NCBI GenBank assembly: GCA_020832345.1
Contig: JAFIEY010000154.1
Span: forward strand, 1 to 32,061
Direction: 5' to 3'
Length of the DNA stretch: 32,061 bases
From: Cryomorphaceae bacterium
Lineage (GTDB): Bacteria; Bacteroidota; Bacteroidia; Flavobacteriales; Schleiferiaceae
Numbering within the stretch: the stretch's first letter is position 1; the number at the start of each line of letters is the position of its first letter. Under the pieces are notes generated by a model. It did not search any database. It saw nothing but the letters and a program-made list of their open reading frames with translations, and was not told the DNA's origin. Shown here piece after piece: positions 16,067 through 23,113 of this stretch. Position numbers and translations under genes: made by a program.

Positions 16067-16507
16067 TCAATTTTGGGCATGCGTATTTTTGACGATGGAG
16101 GCGTCAAAACTCCATTTGCCACTGCCTTTGATTAACAGAAATACACTTCCGAGCAACATGGCCCAGTCGGTACGACTTCCGTGCATCATTTCCCAAAATC
16201 CCTGATTGGCTAATACTTCTGATTTTGTAGTGGTGAAAGCAACCAGCATAATTACAATAAGTGGGATGCTTGCGAGTCGGGTTAGAAAACCGATTAGGAT
16301 TAAGGCGCCACAGAGGATTTCGAAGGTGCCGACAAAGCTTCCCAAAAATTCAGGGGAGGGCAGACCTATTTTTTCAAACCGACCGGCTCCACGAATGGCG
16401 GGAAATAAAAATTTCTGTATGCCTTCGGATAAAAAAACGGCTCCTACCATTAATCGGATGATGATGGTGGTTTTTGACGGGTCTGTGGAGCGGATATTTT
16501 TGAGCAT
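16067..16507 (-). CDS. DoxX family membrane protein
   Basis: A 146-residue protein with four hydrophobic helices, typical of DoxX. Visible strings: IIIRLMVGAVFLSEGIQKFLFP, GRFEKIGLPSPEFLGSFVGT, EILCGALILIGFLTRLASIPL and the terminal MLLGSVFLLIKGSGKWSFDA. Family members occur as subunits of thiosulfate:quinone oxidoreductase and in membrane redox or thiol-stress complexes, but many are uncharacterised. It begins 1 bp after the cytochrome stop (TAA C ATG), so translation is surely coupled, and the tauE-like gene follows after 24 bp. Confidence 0.9.
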   Translation of the reverse strand: MLKNIRSTDPSKTTIIIRLMVGAVFLSEGIQKFLFPAIRGAGRFEKIGLPSPEFLGSFVGTFEILCGALILIGFLTRLASIPLIVIMLVAFTTTKSEVLANQGFWEMMHGSRTDWAMLLGSVFLLIKGSGKWSFDASIVKNTHAQN

Positions 16508-16508
16508 G

Positions 16509-17003
16509 TTATTTTTGAATTGGTGATTGTCTTTTATTTGGAGGTTTTACGCTAAAAAACGGCATTTTTTCCTTGGCGTGACAGTTGTTGCATTGCGTTG
16601 TCAGCATTTCAAATCCACGTTTAAAAACGGCGGTATCCCGTTCTGAAACAGACTTCTGCATTTCCGGCAAGGCGAAGCTGAGAAAGTGTTCTGCCGATTT
16701 TGCGCGTTTGGGTCTGCGTTCTAATCCATTTTCAATGGCGACCCTTATTTTCTCTATTTGATAGTCTGCATATTCCCAGTTTTCATCCTGACCGGCCCAA
16801 TACAATTCCTGGTAGCGATAGCCGGTTTCCACCATCGCATGGTCAAATCCGCGAAATTGTTTTTCTATCTTTTTGATTTTCTCCCGCTCGGACCCCTTAA
16901 TCCATGCGCCCTGTTCGGGTTGGGATTTTTCGCGACAACCTGAGGCTATGAAAAACACTGCGAATACAAAAGTGTATAAAAGGAAGCCAGTATATTTTTT
17001 CAT
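16509..17003 (-). CDS. Lipoprotein c-type cytochrome, 164 aa
   Basis: The start at ATG 17003 gives a lipoprotein signal (MKKYTGFLLYTFVFAVFFIA then SGC). The mature chain is helical: HAMVETGYRYQELYWAGQDENW, DYQIEKIRVAIENGLERRPK, LPEMQKSVSERD, then a C-terminal heme-attachment motif CNNCH (about residue 142). This layout of a four-helix body with a single late CxxCH resembles cytochrome c'-like proteins seen in many Bacteroidota. One heme is expected, anchored at the periplasmic face. First gene of a tight trio with DoxX and TauE, with a candidate AraC operator and promoter just upstream. Confidence 0.85.
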   Translation of the reverse strand: MKKYTGFLLYTFVFAVFFIASGCREKSQPEQGAWIKGSEREKIKKIEKQFRGFDHAMVETGYRYQELYWAGQDENWEYADYQIEKIRVAIENGLERRPKRAKSAEHFLSFALPEMQKSVSERDTAVFKRGFEMLTTQCNNCHAKEKMPFFSVKPPNKRQSPIQK

Positions 17004-17007
17004 ACGG

Positions 17008-17065
17008 CAAATTTGATACAATAAATCCATTCAAACATGGTATATTTGAAAAAATAATGGTATAT
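17008..17065 (-). promoter_or_regulatory. Candidate AraC-type operator and promoter
   Basis: Two identical 9-bp direct repeats ATGGTATAT lie at 17037-17045 and 17057-17065, 20 bp apart from start to start, close to two helical turns, as for tandem AraC-family half-sites. On the minus strand the proximal repeat is followed directly by TTTG (17035-17032), a -33 box, then 16 bp later by CAAATTTG (17015-17008), seven of eight against TAnnTTTG when the first base is ignored. The cytochrome ATG is at 17003. The site sits between the AraC gene and the genes it probably controls. Confidence 0.5.
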
Positions 17066-17078
17066 GTTTAAAACAGGT

Positions 17079-17921
17079 TTATGCGTTAAACCTGAATTTC
17101 TGCGGCGTTTGCCGGGTCGCTTTTTTAAAGTACTTAATAAAGTGGGATGCATCCGAAAAATCCAATTCATGTGCAATTTCAGAAACGGTTTTGGAAGTGT
17201 AAATCAACAGGCGTTTGGCTTCACTTAAAATAAACTCAGACAGGACTTCCGTTGCCGATTGATTCGCAATTTTACGGCAAACGGCATTTAGATTTTGGGG
17301 AGAGGTATTTAGTTCACCAGCGTAGTGAGTAATCTTGTTTTTTAAAGGCATCCCGGCGTTTAGTAGGTTTAAAAAGGCATGGTAAAGATCAGGTTTCACT
17401 TCCGATTTCAATAGAGTGGGTTTGGCAATTTCCAACACTTTTGAAATCAACGCTTTTAGGAGACCTTCGGTGATGGTAAATGTTTGGTCAGTTTGGGTTT
17501 TATTTTCAGATGTTAATAGTTCAAAAATTCGCTCTATGGTATCTGTTTTTGAAATGTTTATGCTGCTGAGGCCACTCACATTGGAAAATAATGATTTCAG
17601 TTGTTTGTCGAGGGTTTTTTCGATAAATGATTTTTTCACAATTATCACATAACCTTGTGGTTCTTGGGTTAATTCCCAATAATGCACTTGCTCTTTGCGC
17701 ACAAAAAACATGACGGGAGGTTCTACTTTGTAGCGGAAATTATCGATGAAATGAAAACCATCGCCTCGGGATAAATAAACAATTTCAAAATAATTGTCGT
17801 GTTTGTGGGGTGCAGTTTTTCTGATACTATTTTTAAATGGCGCAATCTTTATATTTTTATCCAGTTCAATTTTATTTTTCACCGGAATATTAGTATTCCC
17901 ATATCCTTCATTGTTTTTCAT
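17079..17921 (-). CDS. AraC-family transcriptional regulator, 280 aa
   Basis: N-terminal cupin-type sensor region with HKHDNYFEIVYLSRGDGFHFID and FFVRKEQVHYWELT (about residues 39-85), and a C-terminal double helix-turn-helix: AGELNTSPQNLNAVCRKIAN, then VSEIAHELDFSDASHFIKYFKKATRQTPQKFR, the classic AraC ending. The cupin histidines suggest small-ligand sensing, ligand unknown. It lies 13 bp behind a small lipoprotein gene and 75 bp ahead of the cytochrome gene on the same strand. The pair of direct repeats in that 75-bp gap makes it the likely activator of the cytochrome/DoxX/TauE genes. Confidence 0.92.
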   Translation of the reverse strand: MKNNEGYGNTNIPVKNKIELDKNIKIAPFKNSIRKTAPHKHDNYFEIVYLSRGDGFHFIDNFRYKVEPPVMFFVRKEQVHYWELTQEPQGYVIIVKKSFIEKTLDKQLKSLFSNVSGLSSINISKTDTIERIFELLTSENKTQTDQTFTITEGLLKALISKVLEIAKPTLLKSEVKPDLYHAFLNLLNAGMPLKNKITHYAGELNTSPQNLNAVCRKIANQSATEVLSEFILSEAKRLLIYTSKTVSEIAHELDFSDASHFIKYFKKATRQTPQKFRFNA

Positions 17922-17934
17922 TTTCGCTCAGAAA

Positions 17935-18417
17935 CTAAGGGTTGTTTACTTTCTCTAGCTCCAAAGCCAATAACTTTAAATCCTGTTTCATCAGATTGAT
18001 TTGTGCTTCAATTTGGTCGTGCATATTGGCGCGGTTAGTCAGTTGGTCAGCGGTATATTTTCCGCCTTCTCCAAAAAACAATGCATAAACAATTTCTATT
18101 CTTTTTTCAATCGTTGGTGACAATTTGTAGTCTTTCTTTAGGTTGACATAATCCGATAAAAGATCCAGAATTCCAATGGCATTTCCGGCGTTTAAGGCTT
18201 GAAACGAAAAACGATTTGTCAAAACCGTATCAATATTAATGGAATGAATTGGTTTGGGTAAATCGCCCTTAGAGTAGCTATAAGCCGTTTGATGACTACA
18301 GTTGCTTTTATCAAGTTGCGAATTGAGCTGTGCATTTTTTATATTGGCACAAGATGTAAGGAGAAAAGAAAAAGTAAGTATCGCCCAAATTGGGTAATTA
18401 TTAATATGTAACCTCAT
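17935..18417 (-). CDS. Small lipoprotein, 160 aa
   Basis: N-terminal lipoprotein signal MRLHINNYPIWAILTFSFLL with lipobox TSC. The mature part is helical, with Gln/Asn-rich character near the N-terminus and a Lys/Leu-rich C-terminal helix (LMKQDLKLLALELEKV). I do not recognise the family. It is 13 bp upstream of the AraC gene, so they are cotranscribed and it may be a signal-side partner of that regulator (position only). A 173-bp AT-rich gap separates it from the next gene upstream. Confidence 0.75.
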   Translation of the reverse strand: MRLHINNYPIWAILTFSFLLTSCANIKNAQLNSQLDKSNCSHQTAYSYSKGDLPKPIHSINIDTVLTNRFSFQALNAGNAIGILDLLSDYVNLKKDYKLSPTIEKRIEIVYALFFGEGGKYTADQLTNRANMHDQIEAQINLMKQDLKLLALELEKVNNP

Positions 18418-18590
18418 ACTTTTATTTTGTCTTTTATATGATTTCTGTTTTTATAAGGGAAATCAATTATGAATTGATGTAGGTTTAATGATCACCAATT
18501 CTAAGTCCGCAAATTACAAAATAAAGTGATTAAAATTCTTGAGGTTTTTTCTTATCAAAGACTTAGATGTTTGGATTTTTATTTTAGGAA

Positions 18591-21500
18591 CTATTTCACC
18601 ACCTGTAGTTTTTGATTGAATATGATCTTCCCGTCAGACTTCATTATTTGTAAATGATAATTGCCCGAAGGAACGTCTATGCTCAATTGCTGTAAACGAT
18701 TTGGGCTGAGTTCTTTTTGCATAACCACTCTTCCCGCGCCGTCTATAAGGATTGCTGTACTAGAAGATGCCCAGTCAGACTGGCGTTCTATGGTGATTTC
18801 GTCAGTTGTGGGGTTTGGAAAAATGGACGTGCTTTCCCCGTCGTGCTTGCTGGTACTCAACCCGGAAATATTTACCGTTTTGCTGCTGTGCATTTCACAA
18901 CTGTCGCTGTTTACCATTTCCAATTGCACCAGACCAACCCCACTTGAAGCCCATTCAACGTCGATGCTGTTAGAACCCTGACCATTGATGATTTGCCCGT
19001 TGTTAATTGTCCAGTGATAATTTGCCCCAGGCGAACCTATGACCGAATAATTCGTGGTTTCGTCTCCCGCTACAATTGATTTTCCATCGATGACCACGCT
19101 TGGATGCGCTGCATTTGGAGAAAGTGGTTTCTGGGGTACGTGACCTTCGCCCACAATGATATCGTCTATTCGCAGAAAATCTCTGGTTCCATTGGCAGTG
19201 GATCGACGGTTTCCAGTATGGTAATAGCGCCACATCAATTGAATGCATTCGCGACCGACCAAATCCGTGGGAATGGGGTAGGGGCCGATTACTTCGCTGT
19301 GGTTTAGGGTAGCGTTTGGTATGTATTCCACCGGATTTCCGTTGCTATCGGGAAAGTTTATCCACGGGCCAGAGGAACCCAACCGATATTGTAGTCGAAT
19401 GCGGTATTCTCGGGCGTTGTACTCGAGTGTCCCACCAACCCATTGCACAAAGCCGCGATTCATGTTTTCGGTGTTTAAGTTCAGGATAATACCGCCCAGT
19501 CGGGTGCCAGGAAATCCGGGATTGCCTTGACTGTTTCCGGTGTTGATGAGTGCCAAACCATCATCGTTCAGCCCAATGATGCGGGTGCGTGAGGTTAAAT
19601 TATATGCCCCATTGGTTTCTCCGGCTATGACCGCCTGATCGCTGGGATCATTTTCGTCAAAATAAACAAACTGAATATGGTACGGAGTATCCCCTGCTTG
19701 GGATTGACTCGGCCAGTTGTCGAAAACGTAGGGGCAGTTTGCTAAAACGTGCGGCTCAGGCCCGCAAACGATGCCTGTGTCTGGGGAAAAATACGCCTTG
19801 GCCAGCGTGTTTCCGGTCAGACTTAATGAAATGATTTCGTCGTAAAGGGTGTCTGAGCCTACTTCCCAAAAGGCAAATCGATACCCCCAATTGGCAATGG
19901 CTTCCAATTCAACAGGGTTGTGGCGGAAATATACGCCGGTCCAGGGATATGGGCTTTTAGGAATCCCTACTGTTGTATCTAAAATGGTAATGGTATTAAC
20001 CCTGATGTGACCTCGCAGAGTATCGTTTACATCCACCGTGAGGTCGTGGTCGGTAACGAGACTAAATTGGTTTCGAAGGTGAATGCGAGCAAATGCCGGT
20101 CGTGCATCTGCCCAATCATGCATGAGTTGGATGTTGTCGTACCACTCTTGCATGTCGTTGTAATGTCCCCATCGTAAAATGTGTTCGTGCATATAGGGCT
20201 CGTAAATGGCTTTCATGCTGTCAAAAACCTGATGGGTATGACTGGGCAAAAAGCAAGTATTCATCAAATCGCAATAACGATTTATGAAGAATTCCTTGTA
20301 TTTTTGGTTGTCCCATAAATTTCGGAGTAAAATACCCACATCGCCATTTAGCCTGGCGTGATTGAGGGTATTGTGATCCACATCGCCGATTCCCCCGGAA
20401 AGTCCATAACCGAAATCTGTATCGTAGAGAAGCCAGCGCCATCTACCATCGTGGCCGCGAGGGGCATTTGGCGTATAGGGAACCCGCTTGCGCCACCATT
20501 TGATATTTGCCACAGGCCAATCGGTATTACGAGAAAAAATCCCCGTGATGGCATAATCCGTGAAATCCTCGATGTCCATTTGTTTTTCAACTTCTGCAAA
20601 AAGGGAATCATTGCTAAGGTTGTTGGATATCATATAAGCCCGCATTTGGTTAAAGTGCAAAGCATTTCCGTCATTGGCAACGCCCAAGGGTGTTAGAAAA
20701 TCAATTTCTGATGGGTCTAATCCAAACATGCGGTTGATGTAGTGGCGATTTTGAAATTCACGGATGTTGATGTGCCCCCAGAATTCACCATTGATAAACA
20801 CGATGGCTGCTTCGCTTTGTTGAATGTCAAAGTGTAGATGATTGACCAAATTTTGAATGGCTGCGTCACGAAAGGAGGTTAAAAGTTCGTCGTTTCCGGA
20901 ATTTCTCAATAGGAGTCGCTTGTATTCAGTATGTGCACGAAGATTAAAAATGGGATAATTAATGGTGGACGGGCCGTATTCGTTTCGCGCATATAATCGA
21001 AAGGTTTTTCTTCGCCTGGCCCTCGACCATCCGCCATGGATTCGGGCGCCAACAATTTGACCGACTTGTTTGTTGCCCGATTCATCAAAATATTCAAAGT
21101 TTACCGGATATTCATTTGATCGACCACTTCGATGCCAGTTGGCAGGTGAATTTCCTTGGGCTGTTCCGCCAGAACCTGATCGCCAGGATTCAAAGTCAAC
21201 ACCAGCTGCGTAAATACCATCATGATAACCAAACAGCAGGTTCTCATCTGTGCTGATGGAAATTACCGGAAGCGTGTACCGTCCAACCAAGTCGCTGCCT
21301 ACGAAATAGGTTTCGGTAGCCACCGGACTTGAAATTGCACCACTTCTTACTGCGATGGCTCGAACCACTGTGCCTTTTCTCATTAAGGTATCAGGAATAT
21401 AATCCGGATTTAGGTTAAAGGTAGAAGATTTTGCGCTTGTGCGGTTGGTGTCTGAAGTGCGGTTGTTGATGGGAATAGGGTTGTTATAGATAAATGTCCG

Positions 21501-22229
21501 CATGGTATCCGTTAAAAACGGTGTCGCTGGAGTTGCCGGAAATTGTGGATATTGGTTTTTATATTGATACCCTTCTCCGTTTAGTCGGTTGGGATCGGGA
21601 AAGGAGCCATCTAAGGTGTAATAAATACTTACGCCAGTATCTGAAGACGAAAGTGAAAGTCCAAATGGATTATTGTAAAACCCGCCGTTTTGAGAAAAAG
21701 TAGGAGGGTCGAGAATATCGTTATAAGCTATAGAAGTGTTGTTGGTGGATTCAGGTGTAGGATCAGAAAAGTAGCTCCAAGATGCGGCGCCATCTGTTGT
21801 GCGACCTTTTGAAATATCGGTAGTTTGAGGACCAAAATGAATTGAATCCACAATGGTTACACCATCGGGCATGGTTAAAATGACAGATTCTCCCTGAGAT
21901 GCTGACAAACTAAAATTGGTGTGCATGTTACCTCTGGATGTATCCCCGCTGGCCCAGTACAGCAAGTATCCACCGGTTAATATGGCGATGTTTTGGGTAA
22001 TTTGGTGTTTGGTGAGATTGGTGGGGTCGTCAGAAAGGTAATAATTCTGTAAATTAATTTGTGTTGTACCTGTGTTGTGAAGTTCTATCCAGTCTTCGTA
22101 TTGGTTGGTGTTGTCGGAAATGGTATTGCTGTTTGAAGCTAAAAATTCATTAATGACAACTGGGGGAGGGGTTTGAGCATTTGAAACAAGATATATTAAA
22201 ATCAAAACGCCGGTAAAGCAAAATCGCAT
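18591..22229 (-). CDS. T9SS-secreted CotH-kinase / lamin-tail protein, 1212 aa
   Basis: Signal peptide at the start (MRFCFTGVLILIYLVSNAQ). Residues about 20-150 are a lamin-tail domain (VVINEFLASNSNT, DWIELHNTG, YYLSDDPTN). Residues about 170-300 hold a chitobiase/hexosaminidase C-terminal-like segment (GVSIYYTLDGSFPDP). Residues about 310-700 are a CotH kinase-like domain: ARIHGGWSRARRRKTFRLYA, RLLLRNSGND, VFINGEFWGHINIREF and the metal-site string WLLYDTDFGYG. A PKD/Ig-like region follows, then a T9SS sorting domain (SIFPNPTTDEITIER to the final Lys). CotH kinases phosphorylate spore-coat proteins in Bacillus; in Bacteroidota such secreted proteins have unknown targets. Divergent from the MarR gene. 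Confidence 0.9.
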   Translation of the reverse strand: MRFCFTGVLILIYLVSNAQTPPPVVINEFLASNSNTISDNTNQYEDWIELHNTGTTQINLQNYYLSDDPTNLTKHQITQNIAILTGGYLLYWASGDTSRGNMHTNFSLSASQGESVILTMPDGVTIVDSIHFGPQTTDISKGRTTDGAASWSYFSDPTPESTNNTSIAYNDILDPPTFSQNGGFYNNPFGLSLSSSDTGVSIYYTLDGSFPDPNRLNGEGYQYKNQYPQFPATPATPFLTDTMRTFIYNNPIPINNRTSDTNRTSAKSSTFNLNPDYIPDTLMRKGTVVRAIAVRSGAISSPVATETYFVGSDLVGRYTLPVISISTDENLLFGYHDGIYAAGVDFESWRSGSGGTAQGNSPANWHRSGRSNEYPVNFEYFDESGNKQVGQIVGARIHGGWSRARRRKTFRLYARNEYGPSTINYPIFNLRAHTEYKRLLLRNSGNDELLTSFRDAAIQNLVNHLHFDIQQSEAAIVFINGEFWGHINIREFQNRHYINRMFGLDPSEIDFLTPLGVANDGNALHFNQMRAYMISNNLSNDSLFAEVEKQMDIEDFTDYAITGIFSRNTDWPVANIKWWRKRVPYTPNAPRGHDGRWRWLLYDTDFGYGLSGGIGDVDHNTLNHARLNGDVGILLRNLWDNQKYKEFFINRYCDLMNTCFLPSHTHQVFDSMKAIYEPYMHEHILRWGHYNDMQEWYDNIQLMHDWADARPAFARIHLRNQFSLVTDHDLTVDVNDTLRGHIRVNTITILDTTVGIPKSPYPWTGVYFRHNPVELEAIANWGYRFAFWEVGSDTLYDEIISLSLTGNTLAKAYFSPDTGIVCGPEPHVLANCPYVFDNWPSQSQAGDTPYHIQFVYFDENDPSDQAVIAGETNGAYNLTSRTRIIGLNDDGLALINTGNSQGNPGFPGTRLGGIILNLNTENMNRGFVQWVGGTLEYNAREYRIRLQYRLGSSGPWINFPDSNGNPVEYIPNATLNHSEVIGPYPIPTDLVGRECIQLMWRYYHTGNRRSTANGTRDFLRIDDIIVGEGHVPQKPLSPNAAHPSVVIDGKSIVAGDETTNYSVIGSPGANYHWTINNGQIINGQGSNSIDVEWASSGVGLVQLEMVNSDSCEMHSSKTVNISGLSTSKHDGESTSIFPNPTTDEITIERQSDWASSSTAILIDGAGRVVMQKELSPNRLQQLSIDVPSGNYHLQIMKSDGKIIFNQKLQVVK

Positions 22230-22338
22230 AAAAGTTTGTGTTTTCTAATCATTGATGAATATTCGGTAAAATTACAAACTGAAGTTTACTTAGAGAAGTC
22301 CCAGAATAAGTTGACTGGTTGCTTGACGAATAAAATAG

Positions 22339-22350
22339 TATGCATGCATA
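22339..22350. promoter_or_regulatory. 12-bp palindrome, candidate MarR operator
   Basis: TATGCATGCATA is a perfect 12-bp palindrome lying 9 bp upstream of the -7 box of the MarR gene. MarR proteins bind palindromes and usually repress their own promoter, so this is a candidate autoregulatory site. The position also lies between MarR and the divergent CotH-type gene, which it might influence. Confidence 0.4.
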
Positions 22351-22358
22351 AGGTTTGT

Positions 22359-22366
22359 TATATTTG
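22359..22366 (+). promoter_or_regulatory. Candidate -7 box TATATTTG
   Basis: Perfect TAnnTTTG match, 20 bp before the MarR ATG at 22387. The stretch where a -33 box should be overlaps the 12-bp palindrome, as expected for a repressed promoter. Confidence 0.45.
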
Positions 22367-22386
22367 TCCCCCATAAAACCCACACC

Positions 22387-22839
22387 ATGAAACCCGAAGA
22401 TACCATAGATTTTCAAATTAAATTTGCTTGGCAATCTGTGGGGAGACTGTACAATGAGGTGGCGGCTAAATACGAAAGTACCTGGGCAACGGGAAATGTA
22501 TTATTGGCAATTGATTTGGAAGAAGGTACGCCTTCAACAGCTCTTGGACCAAAGATGGGCATGGAGGCTACCAGTTTAAGCCGAATTTTAAAGGTGCTTG
22601 AAAGCAAAGGCCTTATCAGTAGGCAAACGGAAAAACGCGATCGCAGAAGGGTGATTGTAAAATTGACACCGCTTGGACTTGAAAAGCGGGAAGAGGCGAG
22701 AGAGGCCGTTTTGCGGTTTAATGCGATTATGCGTGAAAAACTGGGTGATAAAAATTTTGAATCCTTGCTTGAAAACTTAAAATCCGTAAATGATATACTT
22801 TCAGATGGTGGGATTAGTGGTAAAGATTTGAGATCGTAA
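22387..22839 (+). CDS. MarR-family transcriptional regulator, 150 aa
   Basis: Winged helix-turn-helix regulator of the MarR family: TALGPKMGMEATSLSRILKVL (recognition helix region) then ESKGLISRQ and the wing RDRRRVIVKLTPLG. The flanking helices form the dimer interface. Ligand and targets unknown. It has its own TATATTTG box with an upstream palindrome that may be its operator. It is divergent from the CotH-type T9SS gene, and repeat copy D starts 4 bp past its stop codon. Confidence 0.92.
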   Translation: MKPEDTIDFQIKFAWQSVGRLYNEVAAKYESTWATGNVLLAIDLEEGTPSTALGPKMGMEATSLSRILKVLESKGLISRQTEKRDRRRVIVKLTPLGLEKREEAREAVLRFNAIMREKLGDKNFESLLENLKSVNDILSDGGISGKDLRS

Positions 22840-22843
22840 GGAA

Positions 22844-22978
22844 GAGTCTGCCCCAAAAGTCCCTTTCTGCCAAAATCTACCGATAAGGAAGATTTTCAAA
22901 TCCTCACTAACAGCTAGTTAGATTCGGTTTAAAAATTCTCTCGATTTTGATTGAAATCATTCTTTTTGGAGAGGACTC
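22844..22978 (-). mobile_element. MITE-like element, copy D (135 bp, inverted core)
   Basis: Full-length copy in minus orientation. The GAGTCTGCCCC end faces the MarR stop codon, 4 bp away. It is flanked by perfect 6-bp repeats AAGGAA (22838-22843 and 22979-22984). It carries the inner hairpin CTAAC-AGCTA-GTTAG also found in copy F. Its internal segment 22872-22896 (AAAATCTAC...GAAGATTTT) is inverted relative to the other copies while the sequence on both sides is in normal order. Confidence 0.85.
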
Positions 22979-23034
22979 AAGGAATAATTTATATTCTTTT
23001 TCATATAAAAAACCCGGTATTCTAGCCTCTATCG

Positions 23035-23042
23035 TATTTTTG
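23035..23042 (+). promoter_or_regulatory. Candidate -7 box TATTTTTG
   Basis: Fits TAnnTTTG, 71 bp before the ATG at 23114. No good -33 box is seen. The transcript would begin before the hairpin at 23075-23097. Confidence 0.35.
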
Positions 23043-23074
23043 CCCGCTAAAATTATCCTGATTTTCTTCCATTT

Positions 23075-23102
23075 AACCCTAATTTTTTTATAGGGTTTTT
23101 AT
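23075..23102 (+). promoter_or_regulatory. Terminator-like leader hairpin
   Basis: AACCCTA (23075-23081) pairs with TAGGGTT (23091-23097) around an AT-only 9-base loop; T residues follow. It ends about 12 bp before the ATG of the 1404-aa T9SS gene, inside its likely leader, so it may attenuate or hide the start. The stem is A/T-weak. Confidence 0.35.
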
Positions 23103-23113
23103 CCTAAATTTTT

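Noticed and set aside
22413-22856. 147-codon minus-strand open frame
   Set aside because: Antisense of the MarR gene; Ser-rich low-complexity protein with no homology signal.
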